A stretch of DNA of 64,000 bases. Origin: Locusta migratoria. Taxonomy: Eukaryota; Arthropoda; Insecta; Orthoptera; Acrididae. Below, one piece after another: positions 11,110-21,393 of this stretch. The stretch's first letter is position 1. Each line of letters opens with the position of its first letter. Under the pieces are notes generated by a model. That model ran no database searches. It saw nothing but the letters and a program-made list of their open reading frames with translations, and was not told the origin of the DNA. Location: positions 369,161,159-369,225,158 of the forward strand of contig CM048744.1 in assembly GCA_026315105.1 (NCBI GenBank), read 5' to 3'. The translations under genes were made by a program, and so were the position numbers.

Positions 11110-12238
11110 CCTTATTTCCCGTCTGAGACGTTCGCCATGACTATGTCATTGCATGATCGCGCTCTGCTTACAAAGTTGATGTACAGAAAATGACTGCACA
11201 TTCGCTCTGCAGAAGTTCCGGACACTGATAGGTTAGAAAAAAAGGCGTTGGTACGATGAGTGCTGTGGGTCTGGAGAAAATGATTCGGAAATTCGGAAAG
11301 ATGGTCTCCATGGATGTGTAAAACGAACTGATTCGGCGTCGGTGGTAGAAGTAGTCGCAGCAAAGCAGGAGACGAATGGCGGTGTGCAAACGTGTAGTGC
11401 TCGCAAACGTGTAGTATCGCCCGAACATTGGACAAACCTGTGAGCACAAAACATCATTCTTTGTTATCCATTCAAAATTACCCATATGCACGAGTTGATT
11501 CCTGTAAGCAAAAGAGACTTTCACTTTAGAATTTCGTGCTCGCATGGAAGTGGACGACGAATGGCCGTGGAAAATTAGGTGGACAGACGAAGCCCACGTC
11601 CATCTGTCAGAATATGTTAAAATACACAATTGACGAATATGGGCAACAGTAAATTCACGCGCAAAGCAACCAGTGCTGCTTCATCCTCGACAGGTCACTC
11701 ACTGTGTTATGGGGGTTTGTGGCATCATTTCCATAGGGCGATGTTTTTTCTACGAGACAGTTGCTTCCAGTCTTGCTACCTGCATCGTCAATGGTAAGCG
11801 CTATGGGTGTCTTTAGAACAACCACGTCTAAACAGCTCTCTAACAGCGTGTGGATGGGATCAGTTTTATGCAAGATGGCGCACCCTACATTGGAAAAGCA
11901 GTTAAGCAGCTGCTGAAGCGCCATTTCAAACATGCTAGGCGTATCAGCAGCCATTTCCCTACAGACCGGCCATCCGAATGACCTGATCTTAATCAGTGTG
12001 ATTTCTGGCTGTGGGGCTATGTGAAAAGTGTTGTGTCCAGTTTTCCGATTGCGAACTTACGTCCATTGAAGGCATGCAAGGCGCGTAACATTCTGAACAT
12101 GAAATCGGAAACACTTCGTTCAGTTGTGGAACATGCTGTTTCTCGATTTCAAACTCATTTCAGAAATCGGTGGATAGCATATATAACATGTTCTGCGTCA
12201 GTCATAGGGGAAATTAAAAATCGTTTTTGGTTTTTATA
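11110..12238 (+). pseudogene. Mariner transposase pseudogene, DD41D
   Basis: The DDE-type catalytic domain of a Tc1/mariner transposase, which cuts and joins the element at TA sites in the nucleus. Visible blocks in order: EWPWKIRWTDEAHVHLSEYV (first Asp, near 11585), NSRAKQPVLLHPRQVT, ISFMQDGAPYIGKAVKQLLK (second Asp, near 11873) and PDLNQCDFWLWGYVKSVV (third Asp, near 12000). Counting gives 41 residues between the second and third Asp, which defines DD41D. The C-terminal ETLRSVVEHAVSRFQ block ends at 12238. Stops before and within the catalytic region and an eroded N-terminal HTH (from 11110) make it inactive. Confidence 0.85.
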
Positions 12239-12672
12239 GATGCTTTTATATGGTTTTGGCCACAGGACTATTAAAAACAGATGACATTGATGTTCCTTAA
12301 GCGGTTTTTGGCCTCACGGCAATTAAAAAGCGATTTTAACTATCCGATGTGATATGAGTTTACCGTGGTTGATAGGTTTACGTAACTAACAGTATAACGC
12401 CTGTACATCCATGTACACTGAGTAGTACAGTTTGCTTAAAGTCTGACTTACATCATAGGCATTCTTGTATGATTCATTTGTTATTTGTAGTCGACCACTA
12501 TTAAACTATGATGCTTACGGTGCCATCTATTGATCGATTTTCACACGATTTATTGTTCTTCACTCATACATTTTCCCCTTCTTCGATAATATTCCGTTGC
12601 AATTTGACGTCTTTCTGACAACGGTGTTATTTTTATAGCGTTTTGCAAGTTATTATAAGTATCATCACCCTG

Positions 12673-13845
12673 CATGTACAATATGGTCTGAGAATAAATT
12701 GAAAAAAAAAAAAAAAAAAATGAATCCGGGATGACAGCCTTAACTATCCTCACGCATATTTAGTTATAAATATATAATACCATTTTGTTCCTCATTACTT
12801 AAGTAGCTATTGGCCTATATGTATTTTTCCTTGCTGTTTTCAGATTGTTATTTGATTTATTTTATAGGTAGGTCATCACATTTTTTTTATCTTCTGGGAT
12901 AATTTCTGACTTTTTTGTATGGGGACAATATATATACATATCTCACATCAACTAATTTTAAGTCGATCTATTGCCTCTCTTTGCCGGCGGGCGTCACTAA
13001 CTTCCCTTAATTTGGTAATACCATCAATCAAAGTTTCTGAGATCATTCCCTATTGAGAGAGCAGAGTAAGCAATTCATATAGAGGGTGGACAATCGGGGA
13101 GGAGAACCCGAAGTAGCTTAAAAATTTAACAGTATTTTACGTGTTGAATGATTTTATATGATTATGTTTTTACCTTACTCACGTACTCAACATCATCATT
13201 ATTCTGTAATATATTAAGAGAAAACTGTAAAAACGCAGTGTCGATCGTTAATTTTTAGAAACATATTTCCAAAACCATTCAACGAATATCCATAGGATTT
13301 TTCAGGAAACTTGAACAATATTTGGGGCAACATACTGGCACTATTTAATGAAAATATGATAGTGGAAACGGAAGATACCCTGATTTAAATTTGTATATAT
13401 AACCGTGTCTTTTTGAACGTCGGAGACTCCGAAATAGCTCAATGAGGTCGTATAGGGTTTCTGCAGGCAGCTTAAATGCGGCCTCGTGCTACATAGGGTT
13501 TTTATTTCATCAGAATCGGATCATGGAAATGAAAGATATCGCAACTTAAAGGTTTCTAAAATCGCTATGTGTGTCTGAACACGGCGTACCGTGAAGCTAA
13601 TGGAGGAATTTTCTTGGGGTTTCAGAGGTAACTTGGGGACAATTTGGGACAACATATCAAATTCGGGTAACGGTGAAAAATGTGTGGTAATTTAAGTATT
13701 TTGGAGTACGTTTTATTTTGTAGAATTGTATATTTGATGCTGTTAATTTCGCAGTACACACAAAAAAAGTAAATAAATAAAAAATAAAAGGAAAAAAAAG
13801 GAAAGAAAAAAAAACCAATCAAACTTTAACTACAACAACAACAAT
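12673..13845. other. AT-rich, no gene; short A/T homopolymers
   Basis: Contains an A tract at about 12702-12720 and several T-rich runs. No motif-bearing frame was seen. The stretch 13240-13640 has two loosely similar halves but no identifiable element. Confidence 0.45.
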
Positions 13846-13849
13846 CAAA

Positions 13850-14012
13850 ACTGTTTCCTACACAGTACAAACTACTCAAGGTTTTAAGCATTGTGCTAAC
13901 CTAAGGACAACACGTATACGCATTCTCGAGGGAGGACTCGAAATTCCGATCGAGAACAACCGCGCGCTCCGCAGAAAGGAGCCTTTGAGCTCCATGCCAT
14001 TCCAACGAGTCT
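13850..14012 (-). mobile_element. Degenerate SINE2, minus strand
   Basis: Plus-strand sequence CTAACCTAAGGACAACACG, then GAGGGAGGACTCGAA and AACCGCGCGCTCCGCAG, follows SINE2 order but with many changes and missing ends. No target-site duplication was found, consistent with age. Confidence 0.7.
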
Positions 14013-14632
14013 CTCTCTTACTTTTTTTCAGTTTACAATGACACTAGTATTATAAAATATTTATGGCATTAACAGAATTAAGTGCCACAATCTTTCCTTT
14101 ACGAAATATAAACTAATTTTCATTTTAGGCCTACTTAGGTTGTTTATACGGATTTACTTGTACTAATTTGGCCTTGCAATAACTTTTTTATAGGCTTTAT
14201 TTAAATTCGAGTTCTTGGCTAGAAAAATGAATTAATTGATTATCTGATCGTTCAAGGACTTACTGACCTAAAAATCAACAGTATGGGCCTTCGTTCGGTG
14301 CGCAGCACGGGTGTACAGGTAGCGTGTTTCAAACATAACGATAATGGCTACTGACGCCAAATTTAGCTTCGTTTTGCGGTTTTTTCCTTATTTTTTTAAC
14401 TTCTGGTATGATCATTCAGACTCATAAATTGTATTGCTTTAATAGGAGATCCGAAGTTCTTTTTCGATACTGTTGTTCAATCTCTATCAGTGGCCACGTT
14501 GTTTCTTAAGATTTCTGAAAGCATTTAGGAATTGATAATTTTTAAACGTTATCGTCTTCATTACCTTCCATATCAACGAATTGTACGTGCTTCCATAGTT
14601 CGTTTCTCTCCATTAGTTGTCTTTGCTGTATC
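14013..14632. other. No recognised feature
   Basis: AT-rich; no frames over about 60 codons and no repeats recognised. Confidence 0.45.
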
Positions 14633-14634
14633 TA

Positions 14635-15245
14635 CCGAGTGATCAAAAGGTCAGTATAAATTTTAAAACTTAATAAATCACGGAATAATGTAGATAGAGA
14701 AGAAAAAAATTGACACACATGCTTGGAATGACATGGGGTTTTATTTTAAAAAAAAAGGTTCAAAAAATTTCGGTCAGATCGCGCTTCATATGATCAGAAA
14801 AGCAATAATTAGCATAACAAATTAAAACAAAGCAAAGATGGTATTCTTTATAGGTAATGCTCAATATGTTCACCATCATTTCTCAAAAATAGCTGTAGTC
14901 GAGAAATAATGTTGTGAACAGCACTGTAAAGCATGTCCGGAGTTACGGTGAGGCACTATCAGTTGCAATCGAAAGATTCACTTCAATGCCAGTCTGTATT
15001 ACAGCACCGTTAAATACACTATTACCGAAACATTCAACACCAGATTAATCGAAGGTAAAACCTATGTCCCAGAAGGATTTTAGTAGTGAGAGCTTGTCAT
15101 CTACTGCGACTCTCATCAATGTTTTTCCTCGGTCTTTTTTTTTTAAAACCCTATGTCATTCCAAGCATGTCTGTCAGTTTTTACATCTACATTAAACCGT
15201 TATTTATTAAGTTTTCAAATTTATACTGACTTTTTGCTCACCTGG
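14635..15245 (-). mobile_element. Mariner-derived MITE with about 110-bp TIRs
   Basis: The left end CCGAGTGATCAAAAGGTCAG and the inverse of the right end CCAGGTGAGCAAAAAGTCAG begin inverted repeats that continue through TATAAATTT.AAAACTTAATAAAT and GACATGCTTGGAATGACAT. TA flanks both ends (14633-14634, 15246-15247). A minus-strand segment near 14990-14860 reads LTPDMLYSAVHNIISRLQ then NDGEHIEHYL, the C-terminal block of a mariner transposase. So this is an internally deleted copy of an autonomous element. Confidence 0.78.
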
Positions 15246-15379
15246 TATTATTAGTATGGATGTGTGATTCTTGAGTTTCTCCCGGCGTATTTGATAATCA
15301 AAATATCCACGGGTGTACTGCCGGTCTACAGTGTCCAACGGGCACAATATTTCGGCGATCATACATGTCATCATCGTCA

Positions 15380-15965
15380 GGTGAAGAAACACCATGTTGG
15401 AACTGTCTTTTGTCCGCCGAATAAAATTCGTGCACTGGTGGGAAGCGCCAAAGATGATCTCGGTTTGAGGAAGGTCGGCGTGTACCAGATTCCGTGTCAG
15501 TGTGGCAAGTCATATATTGGACAGACGATGCGTACCGTCGAGGATCGATGCCTTGAACACCAGAGGCACACACGATTGATGTACCCGAGCAAGTCAGCGG
15601 TGGCTGAACATTGTTTGTCGGAGAATCACGCGATGGAGTATGAACGCACTAGGATTCTGGTACAGACGCCGAGATACCGGGACTGCGTCGTTAGAGAGGT
15701 CATTGAAATTCGCACAAATGACGACCTCATAAACCGTGACTGTGGCTATAATCTTAGTAAAGCTTGGGAAGCAGCGATTGGGTTAATTAAGAGTACATAT
15801 AGCAAACGTAACGTAGTGACGACCACGGCGGACAGAGCCCTCATATCGACGGCCTCTCAGATTCCGTCGCAATCGGTTCCACTGCGCGACCGCGGCGCGG
15901 GGTGCGGACCACGGAGAGGTCGTTCCGCGGGCCGAGGGTATTTAAATGGCTCGCTACCGGGCTAG
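15380..15965 (+). CDS. PLE GIY-YIG endonuclease domain (RT missing)
   Basis: One open frame covers 15264-15965, but the family-like part starts near 15390. First comes the linker VFCPPNKIRALVGSAKDDLG, then the GIY-YIG nuclease core GVYQIPCQCGKSYIGQTMRT, with GVY and YIG spaced as expected and the conserved Arg after it. It continues EDRCLEHQR..., AVAEHCLSENH and a C-terminal REVIEIRTNDDLINRDCGYN block. In intact PLEs this domain nicks the target for reverse transcription. Here no RT precedes it, and the first part of the frame is translated inverted arm, so the product would not be functional as a whole. The domain itself has no stop. Confidence 0.85.
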
Positions 15966-16041
15966 AACCCAGTTCCCTTCGAGCAGCCGTAGCGTGCGGA
16001 TCTCCGTGCCGGCGCGTTTCCAGAAGCTCAGTCCGTCAGGT

Positions 16042-16074
16042 CACCTGATGACGTATGATCGCCGAAATATTGTG
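16042..16074 (+). ncRNA. Hammerhead-ribozyme-like motif (copy 2)
   Basis: CAC (16042-16044), CTGATGA (16045-16051), a weak stem II, GAAA (16064-16067), TA, TT, then GTG (16072-16074), which pairs with CAC. It lies in the right arm of PLE copy A. The left arm carries the same segment inverted, with an insertion in the core. Stem II is poorly paired, so this may be decayed. Confidence 0.42.
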
Positions 16075-16129
16075 CCCGTTGGACGCTGTAGACCGGCAGT
16101 ACACCCGTGGATATTCTGGTATGGATGTG

Positions 16130-16597
16130 ACTTATTGGGCAATCATGACACCTGCAGCCCTGCCATGAGTAAACCCTAACACGGAGCACGCGCCAGCAGG
16201 GGCCACTTGCCGGCGACTGCCACTGGCAGTAAGGAGCGCTTCCAGTCCTGGCAGCCTCCTTTCTCGCCTAAAGACAGTCGCTGGGTGTCATGACGTCGAA
16301 AGGCCTGCCGTGGGCAGTTCGTGAAGTTCGGACAATGACCTGAATCCGCAGCTACTGAAAGCGAGGCTGATGCATCAATGTATGCCTTTGACCACCCCAC
16401 AGCATGACACAATAATTTAGCAAGATTTTCTGTCTGTTCTGTGAAGGTTCAGGAGACAATCAACACGGTTGCACCACATAACGATGCGAGGTTCTGTTGC
16501 GTTCGCTAAAAAAATTCAGCCACTAGTATGTGTTTTTCAGTATATTCATCTTGGATTACGAACTGCAATAGTTTAAATTTACGATTTATTTTGATAC
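16130..16597. other. No recognised gene
   Basis: A 78-codon minus-strand frame (16176-16412) in a locally GC-rich patch has no recognisable motif. Confidence 0.4.
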
Positions 16598-16607
16598 AAA
16601 TATGCAA

Positions 16608-16805
16608 TTTTTTTAAATTTTTTTATAGCTTACGGGACTTAACTACGGGGTCATCAGTCCCTAAACTTACAAACTACTTATGAACTAACTAATACTAATG
16701 ACGGCACAAATATCCATGCCCGAGGGGGGATTCGAACTCCCGACCGTAGTGTCCGTGCAGACCGTGACTGGAGCGCCTCAGTCTCCTCGGCCACCGCGGC
16801 CGGCC
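16608..16805 (-). mobile_element. SINE1, minus strand, full length
   Basis: On the plus strand: AGCTTACGGGACTTAACTAC, CATCAGTCCC, GGATTCGAACTCCCGACC (complementary B box) and GGCCACCGCGGCCGG (complementary head). It is flanked by a perfect AAATATGCAA at 16598-16607 and 16806-16815. It is inserted in a PLE-type terminal sequence. Confidence 0.92.
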
Positions 16806-16844
16806 AAATATGCAACCATCTGCTTTTATGGATGTCTTTTATTC

Positions 16845-16890
16845 TTCCATAACTAGTTTTCGAGTCACTGTAGGCTCGTCATCAGTGGAG
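16845..16890 (-). ncRNA. Hammerhead-ribozyme-like motif (copy 3)
   Basis: Minus strand: CTCCA, CTGATGA (rc of 16879-16885), C, then a GAG...CTC stem II, GAAA (16858-16861), the palindrome ACTAGT, UA, and TGGA pairing with TCCA. One unpaired C follows the core. It lies in a PLE-like terminus that a SINE1 interrupts. Confidence 0.5.
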
Positions 16891-16989
16891 ATGTGCTCCA
16901 CTTATATCTCCATCCCCACAAAAACTGTCACTCATGCTGGGAATGTGGCACTCTGCCTTTCTAACTAAAACAGTTTTTCTGTTCACTAC

Positions 16990-17635
16990 TCGTATTAAAA
17001 TTTTGAAAAAAAAAAAAAAAAAACTCTGTCACTTAGGTCCTTTGCAGTAACAATATCACTATCTAATCACTTATTTCATCCTTTGTTTTCTTGTGTTTCT
17101 TAATCCATGTCACACGCTTACTACCAATGTAATAAGTTACTAGCAACTAATAAAATTCAATGTAATATATAATTTACATAAGTTACGTCCCTTATACATT
17201 TATACTGTATTTAGTACGTCTAAGGCAAAGATCACTACCTAGCAAAGTGTGGTATTTACCTTAGTCATTCTATTTGTTCTCCCATCTAACGTTTGCATTA
17301 AATAGAGAACTATAATGCCATGTGTATTAACAGACTGTGACGCGGGGAAGGTGCGATATGGGAACGAATTTATCAATAGTAAAAATACATTAAATACCAA
17401 AAACAGAACGACCTCACGTTTCGTTCCGTTTGTTTTCGTTCCAGTTTACTAAAGTTCAGTCATTTCGTCAGAACCACCATCACAGCGTCTAACTATTCTT
17501 GGTGCAAGAAAATGTAATTTTCCTCTAACATCGCCACCGATGATGAGCCTGCAGTGGTTCTAACACTACTTAGGGAAGATTAAAAAAACATCCATAACAA
17601 TTGTTGCTAGAATATTTATCCCGAAACACACATCC
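16990..17635. other. No recognised gene; A tract at about 17006
   Basis: A short A homopolymer (about 18 bp) and AT-rich sequence; nothing supportable. Confidence 0.45.
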
Positions 17636-17639
17636 AATA

Positions 17640-17815
17640 GTATCTTCTTCGAAAAGGAAGGAAGGAAGCTCGAATTATTTGGGTAAAGATGAGGAAGAAA
17701 TTTGGACGTGCCCTTTCAAAGGAACCATACCAGCATTTGCCTTAGGGAAATCACGGAAAACCTAAATCTCGATGGGCAGAGGTAGAGCTGAATCTCGGCC
17801 TTTTGTATTGCGGTT
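17640..17815 (+). repeat. Fragment of a further SINE-like family
   Basis: GACGTGCCCTTTCAAAGGAA, then CCAGCATTTGCCTTAGGGAA and ATCACGGAAAACCTAAAT, resembles the body of a widespread orthopteran tRNA-derived repeat. The tRNA-like end is missing. Assignment is from memory of the family's sequence. Confidence 0.45.
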
Positions 17816-17834
17816 TGAAACTAGCGAATATTGA

Positions 17835-18000
17835 ATGTACAGGAATTTTGTATATTGTAAAACAACACGCGCCCTACATCTGGAATTATGCTCAAATATG
17901 TCAATTGACAGATTTCTTCAAGTTCTGCAAAGGTTTGTGGGAGATGAGGAGAGTCCAAAACGATTTACAGTGACAATGTTTTTGGATACTCATTGTAGCG
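17835..18000 (+). pseudogene. BEL/Pao integrase fragment, catalytic part
   Basis: The frame reads FVYCKTTRALHLELCSNMSI then FLQVLQRFVGDEESPKR, matching the integrase core pattern of BEL/Pao LTR retrotransposons (TCA.TRA.HLEL...T..FL...RRFV..RG.P). The following YSDN catalytic segment is lost. The rest of the integrase appears about 2.7 kb downstream at 20735-21245 on the same strand. Confidence 0.72.
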
Positions 18001-18560
18001 TCCTGCGAACTACAGGAAAGACAACAAATAACAAAAGTGATATACACTTTATTAACATAAAAGCCTTATCGGCGTACAAAAATTAAAAAAATTAAAAAAC
18101 AGCCATTAGTCACAATGAAAAAGACAACCAATAATTGCGGAACAACAAAACAAGTTAGGCCAAAATAAATACAACACGATAGCTAAGATCTACTCTGAGT
18201 TTTGATGGACGTAGATCCGGCTTAGGAGCGGCCAGTAGCTCTCCTATCTGGGTTTGCGCTCACTTCCACACACTGTCGGTGCGCTTATGTAGCCGACATC
18301 GATGGAGGGCTACACTAGGTCACTCAGTTTTGATTGGCTGGCCACTGTCGCATGTCTCTTCTTGTAAAGTAGTGCCGCATTACAGCGCACTCTCGTAGGA
18401 AGTTTGTCGTTGTGATAAGTTCGTAGGCTTCCGCGGCTGGTGTCATTTTGAATAAAACAGTTCTGGGTATTAGGCCGCGTCATTTTTTAAACACTTAGCA
18501 ACGTATATAATTCTTCTTTGTGTTTTTTGGCCTCCTTGGCAGTTGCAGTTATACAATTTC
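18001..18560. repeat. Probable PLE-type terminal sequence, unassigned otherwise
   Basis: Contains a TAGGCTTCCGCGGCTGGTGTC block near 18425 that resembles PLE terminal repeats of such genomes. No coding sequence. Together with the palindrome and PLE that follow, it fills the gap in the BEL integrase. Confidence 0.35.
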
Positions 18561-18909
18561 TGTAGGTTAGGTAACCGTATTATGCAAGTGTAAATTAGGC
18601 TAATTTAGACCAGAAGCGTTTCGCTTTATTCTGAAGCATCTGCAGTGGTCAAGTATTTTTATGTTGTCCTCTTCATGTGTGATTTGCAGCACATTGACAC
18701 TTGCTGTCAGTGTTTATATTTACACTATTTACAATTCCACAATGGTGTAAATATAAAAAGTGATAGCAAGTGGTAATGTGCTACAAAACACACATTAAGA
18801 GGACAACATAAAAATACTTGACCACTGCAGATGCTTTAGAATAAAGCGAAACGCGTCTGGCCAAATTAGACTAATTTACAGTGGGATAATACGGTTACCT
18901 AAACTATGC
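18561..18909. repeat. 349-bp palindrome of PLE-type ends
   Basis: Two arms of about 165 bp meet around 18730 with a loop of about 12 bp. Shared blocks include GGTAACCGTATTAT, AAGCGAAACGCGTCTGG (one variant), ATGTTGTCCTCTT and GTGTAAATATAAA. The GAAACG and nearby CTGCAGATGC blocks resemble a decayed hammerhead core. It abuts the 3' end of the minus-strand PLE. Confidence 0.8.
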
Positions 18910-18935
18910 AAATTGTGAAACTTAGCAAAGTAATT

Positions 18936-18976
18936 GCCGACGTTTCGACCACGGTGCATTGGTCCTCTTCAGGACG
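18936..18976 (-). ncRNA. Hammerhead-ribozyme-like motif (copy 4)
   Basis: Minus strand: GTC, CTGAAGA (rc of 18966-18972), stem II GACC...GGTC, GAAA (18943-18946), CG, UC, then GGC. GTC and GGC close stem I with three pairs. It sits just past the endonuclease coding end of PLE copy B, the expected place in the terminal repeat. Confidence 0.55.
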
Positions 18977-19129
18977 GTTAACAGTTGGATTCTGCTGAAT
19001 GTATACCCTTATATACTGTGAAGTTTACCTTTTATCTGATACCGACGTCATACACCTAAGATGGTGATTGGTTGGCAGTAGCGTGTCAGTAGGCTCTTAC
19101 TTTTGCTACCCTGGTAAGTGATTAGTAGG

Positions 19130-20080
19130 CAAAATCTTGCATCTGATTGGAAGGCAACAGCCAATCAGAAACTAGGACGCAGGGAATGGTGTTTCCTGGT
19201 GCGAACGTTCAGGCCGCGCGTCAGCTGCACTGTGGCCGCTTATTATATTGCAGAGCTGGCTGGCGTACACACGCGGTCCACTGAGCAGGGATTGCCGGCA
19301 CTCCGGCAGCCACGTCGAAGGTACCTTGTAGCCATCCTCCCTATTCATGTTGTTAAGTCGTTTAATTATTTCTATGGCTTCTCTTATTTTGCGTTGTTGG
19401 ATCAAAGGTTCCCGGGCAAGCACGCGAGGTCCTCGGAAGTTAACAGCAGCACCGCATACCTTGTGTTCTGCCACAGCTCATTTGTTGACTTGACCCAATT
19501 GTATGTAACGTCCATGTTCCCAAACGCGAGTGCTGATGGGTCTCCCGGTTTCACCAAAATAAACTTCGCCGTATTCACAGTGGAGTGCATACACGCCTGC
19601 AGTGTGTCAGGAATTTTATGGGCTCCTTCGTGGGCCTTAACAGGTCACGAATCTTGAGGCCACTCCGGAAAATCGGTTTGATTCTTCCTCGGATAATGAC
19701 CTTGCCTATATGTTCACTGACGCTTCTAACATAAGGTAGACGAGCTATAGGAAGAGTTTCTTCTGCATCATTGCCTATCTCGTCAGCCTTGTAGGTCATA
19801 GCTTGTAGAATGGCCATGTTCCTGTATCCATTCGCGTGTCTTGTTTTCTTCAGGTCACTCAGTTCTTGTTATAAGTTGTCAAGGTAACTAATCTTGTGAG
19901 CTTGTGCTGTCAGCGTACGTAATGCAGCTTTCTTCTGTGTTGGATGATGATGAGAATCCGCATGCAGCTACCAATTGGTGTGTGTCGGTTTCCAGTAGAC
20001 TCTGTGTCCTAGTGTACGGTTCGATGTTCTGTAAACTTCCACGCCCAGAAAAGGAATGGCTCAGTTAGTTTCCATCTCTA
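19130..20080 (-). pseudogene. PLE RT C-terminus plus GIY-YIG endonuclease, frameshifted
   Basis: Minus strand in order: QFTVEMETN, IPFLGVEVYRTSN.TLGHRV, YWKPTHTNW, LHADSHHHPTQKKAALRTL (the RT thumb region typical of PLEs), then KTRHANGYRNMAILQAMTYK and LPYVRSVSEHIGKVI. After a frameshift near 19615, the nuclease GVYALHCEYGEVYFGETGRP and TRVWEHGRYIQLGQVNK follow. The frame after the next stop has AEHKVCGAAVNF and REAIEIIKRLNNMNREDGY. Stops in the RT tail and the frameshift show it is dead. The nuclease motif GVY...YFG departs from YIG, a variant seen here that may be natural. Confidence 0.85.
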
Positions 20081-20640
20081 CAGTAAACTGTATGTTCGTG
20101 TCGTTTGTCGTTGTTGTTTACTGTTTATGTGAGCGCCTTAATAGTATTATTACTTTAATTATACTTATTATTTTTATAATTTTTTTATTTTTGTTTTGTG
20201 TTGTTACTATTATTACCATTAATACTGCTGCATTTGTGAAGCAGTTTTTTTATTCGTATGTTTCGATTGTGTTTGTTTATGCGCTGAAACTACGAAAAAA
20301 CACTACAGGATTGCTTCTTTCAAATAAACGACGCAAAAGCCAACTGCCGATAACACGCTGCTATAAAATCCGAACAGTCCCGTTATGTCACGAACACGTT
20401 GCTGTATACAACAATTGCCAACTCACTGCAGCAAAAAATAGTAGCTATGAGCAAAGCTTGGACCCAGGACCCTCGACATAACCACCTTGCCCACAGGAAC
20501 TCGACATCATATGCTCTGAAGTTATGCTTTCCTGCTACTCCGTAGGTCAGATGTTACATATTATTACAGTTTACGCACGTTTTCCTGGAGGACAGCACAT
20601 AGCATGGATTATATCGGAGTTTTGGTTGATCCTCTATCGC
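20081..20640. other. AT-rich, low-complexity stretch
   Basis: An open frame at 20056-20481 is rich in Ile, Val and Phe because of TTATTA-type composition and runs out of the PLE; no family is recognised. Confidence 0.45.
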
Positions 20641-20734
20641 AATTAAAGTTTGGAACCGATCTGAATGTTTGACATCTTGAAGTTTGTGTGTAAGCATCCA
20701 GCCGTGGCTGGCTGTTGTGAAGGCACTCTACACA

Positions 20735-21245
20735 GTAAGGGGCCGCCACAGCACTCAACACCTCACGATGTGCTTTGGTGGGCAGAATTCTGGGTTAGGA
20801 TGGAGGGATTTGACAAACGTTGCCTGAGAAAGGGTTTTGCACAGTCGCAGTCGGACGAAAAAGGCCCCACCACAATGTTGGTGTACACAGAACAGCGCGA
20901 AATTCAAGATCAATAACACAAGGAGGAGAGGCAACTGAGCCACTGACACCTGCGTACTTTATTGTAGGCAGCGACTCACAACGCTTTCCAGAACTACCAG
21001 CCAGGAAGTATTTGCCCAAGGAGTTCCAGCGACAGCAGAAGATAGCATACCACATCTGGAACAGGTGTAAGAATAAGTATGTTACCCTGCTCAAACTCTT
21101 TCATAAAGTTCGTAAACGAAGAACAAGTTCGGGAAGAATACATTTGGATGATGGTGATGATGATGATGTACTTCTACAGGAAGATGTTGATCCACATCAC
21201 ATGTGGAAGGAAGTCTGGGACAAAAGGTCTTCATGGGCGAAAATA
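20735..21245 (+). pseudogene. BEL/Pao integrase C-terminal part
   Basis: Visible in order: WWAEFWVRMEGFDKRCLRK (pattern WWGGFWER....VK.CLRK), then SITQGGEATEPLTPAYFIVG (pattern SRPIT....E.LTP..FL.G), and near the end FQRQQKIAYHIWNRCKNKY, LLKLFHKVRK and DVLLQEDVDPHHMWK. These are the C-terminal integrase features of BEL/Pao polyproteins (VLLQEDV.P.HMWK). A frameshift near 20870 splits it. With 17835-18000 it makes one broken integrase; an LTR was not found. Confidence 0.78.
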
Positions 21246-21393
21246 TAGGAAGATATGAATCTGAAGCGTACGTACTGAGGAATTTTTCATAATCTCATGT
21301 CCCATTTAATTGGTCTTTTCTTCGCGTCTGACCAGAGTGTTGACGATGGTCCGGATTGACGTAATCGTAGGCACTTTGAGAAAACAGATTATC

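Larger units (their letters stand above)
10658..12672 (+). mobile_element. DD41D (rosa-like) mariner, degenerate
   Basis: Terminal inverted repeats of roughly 150 bp, about 70% matched by eye, start CAGAGTGGTTATA at 10658 and end ...CACCCTG at 12672. Both ends contain AAAACGCT and GATCAATAGATGGC blocks. A TA precedes the left end; the right flank is CA, a probable mutated TA. The transposase lies between on the plus strand. A SINE2 is inserted at 10867-11050. Confidence 0.8.
15254..16129 (+). mobile_element. Penelope-like element copy A with inverted arms
   Basis: Two arms of about 75 bp, at 15300-15375 and 16042-16116, are near-perfect inverses of each other. They share AATATCCACGGGTGTACTGC and CCAACGGGCACAATATTTCG. 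Between them lies an endonuclease reading frame. GTATGGATGTG occurs at 15254-15264 and 16119-16129, a probable 11-bp target-site duplication. The RT part is missing: the left arm runs straight into the end of the RT/endonuclease linker. PLEs commonly show such partial inverted 5' copies. Confidence 0.82.
18910..20080 (-). mobile_element. Penelope-like element copy B, minus strand, 5' truncated
   Basis: Coding remnants run from 20080 down to about 19130, followed by the 3' noncoding terminus with the hammerhead-like motif. The element is truncated within RT at about 20080, which is usual for PLE copies. It lies within the gap between two BEL integrase pieces. Confidence 0.82.

Noticed and set aside
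11168..11629. 153-codon minus-strand frame
   Set aside because: Antisense shadow of the plus-strand mariner transposase, which shows real DDE motifs.
16608..16805. tRNA genes, suggested by A and B boxes in many places
   Set aside because: All lie in SINE heads with family tails and target-site duplications; none has a full cloverleaf.
20056..20481. 141-codon frame with hydrophobic stretches as a membrane protein
   Set aside because: It is driven by TTATTA-type composition, starts inside the antisense of a PLE and has no family features.
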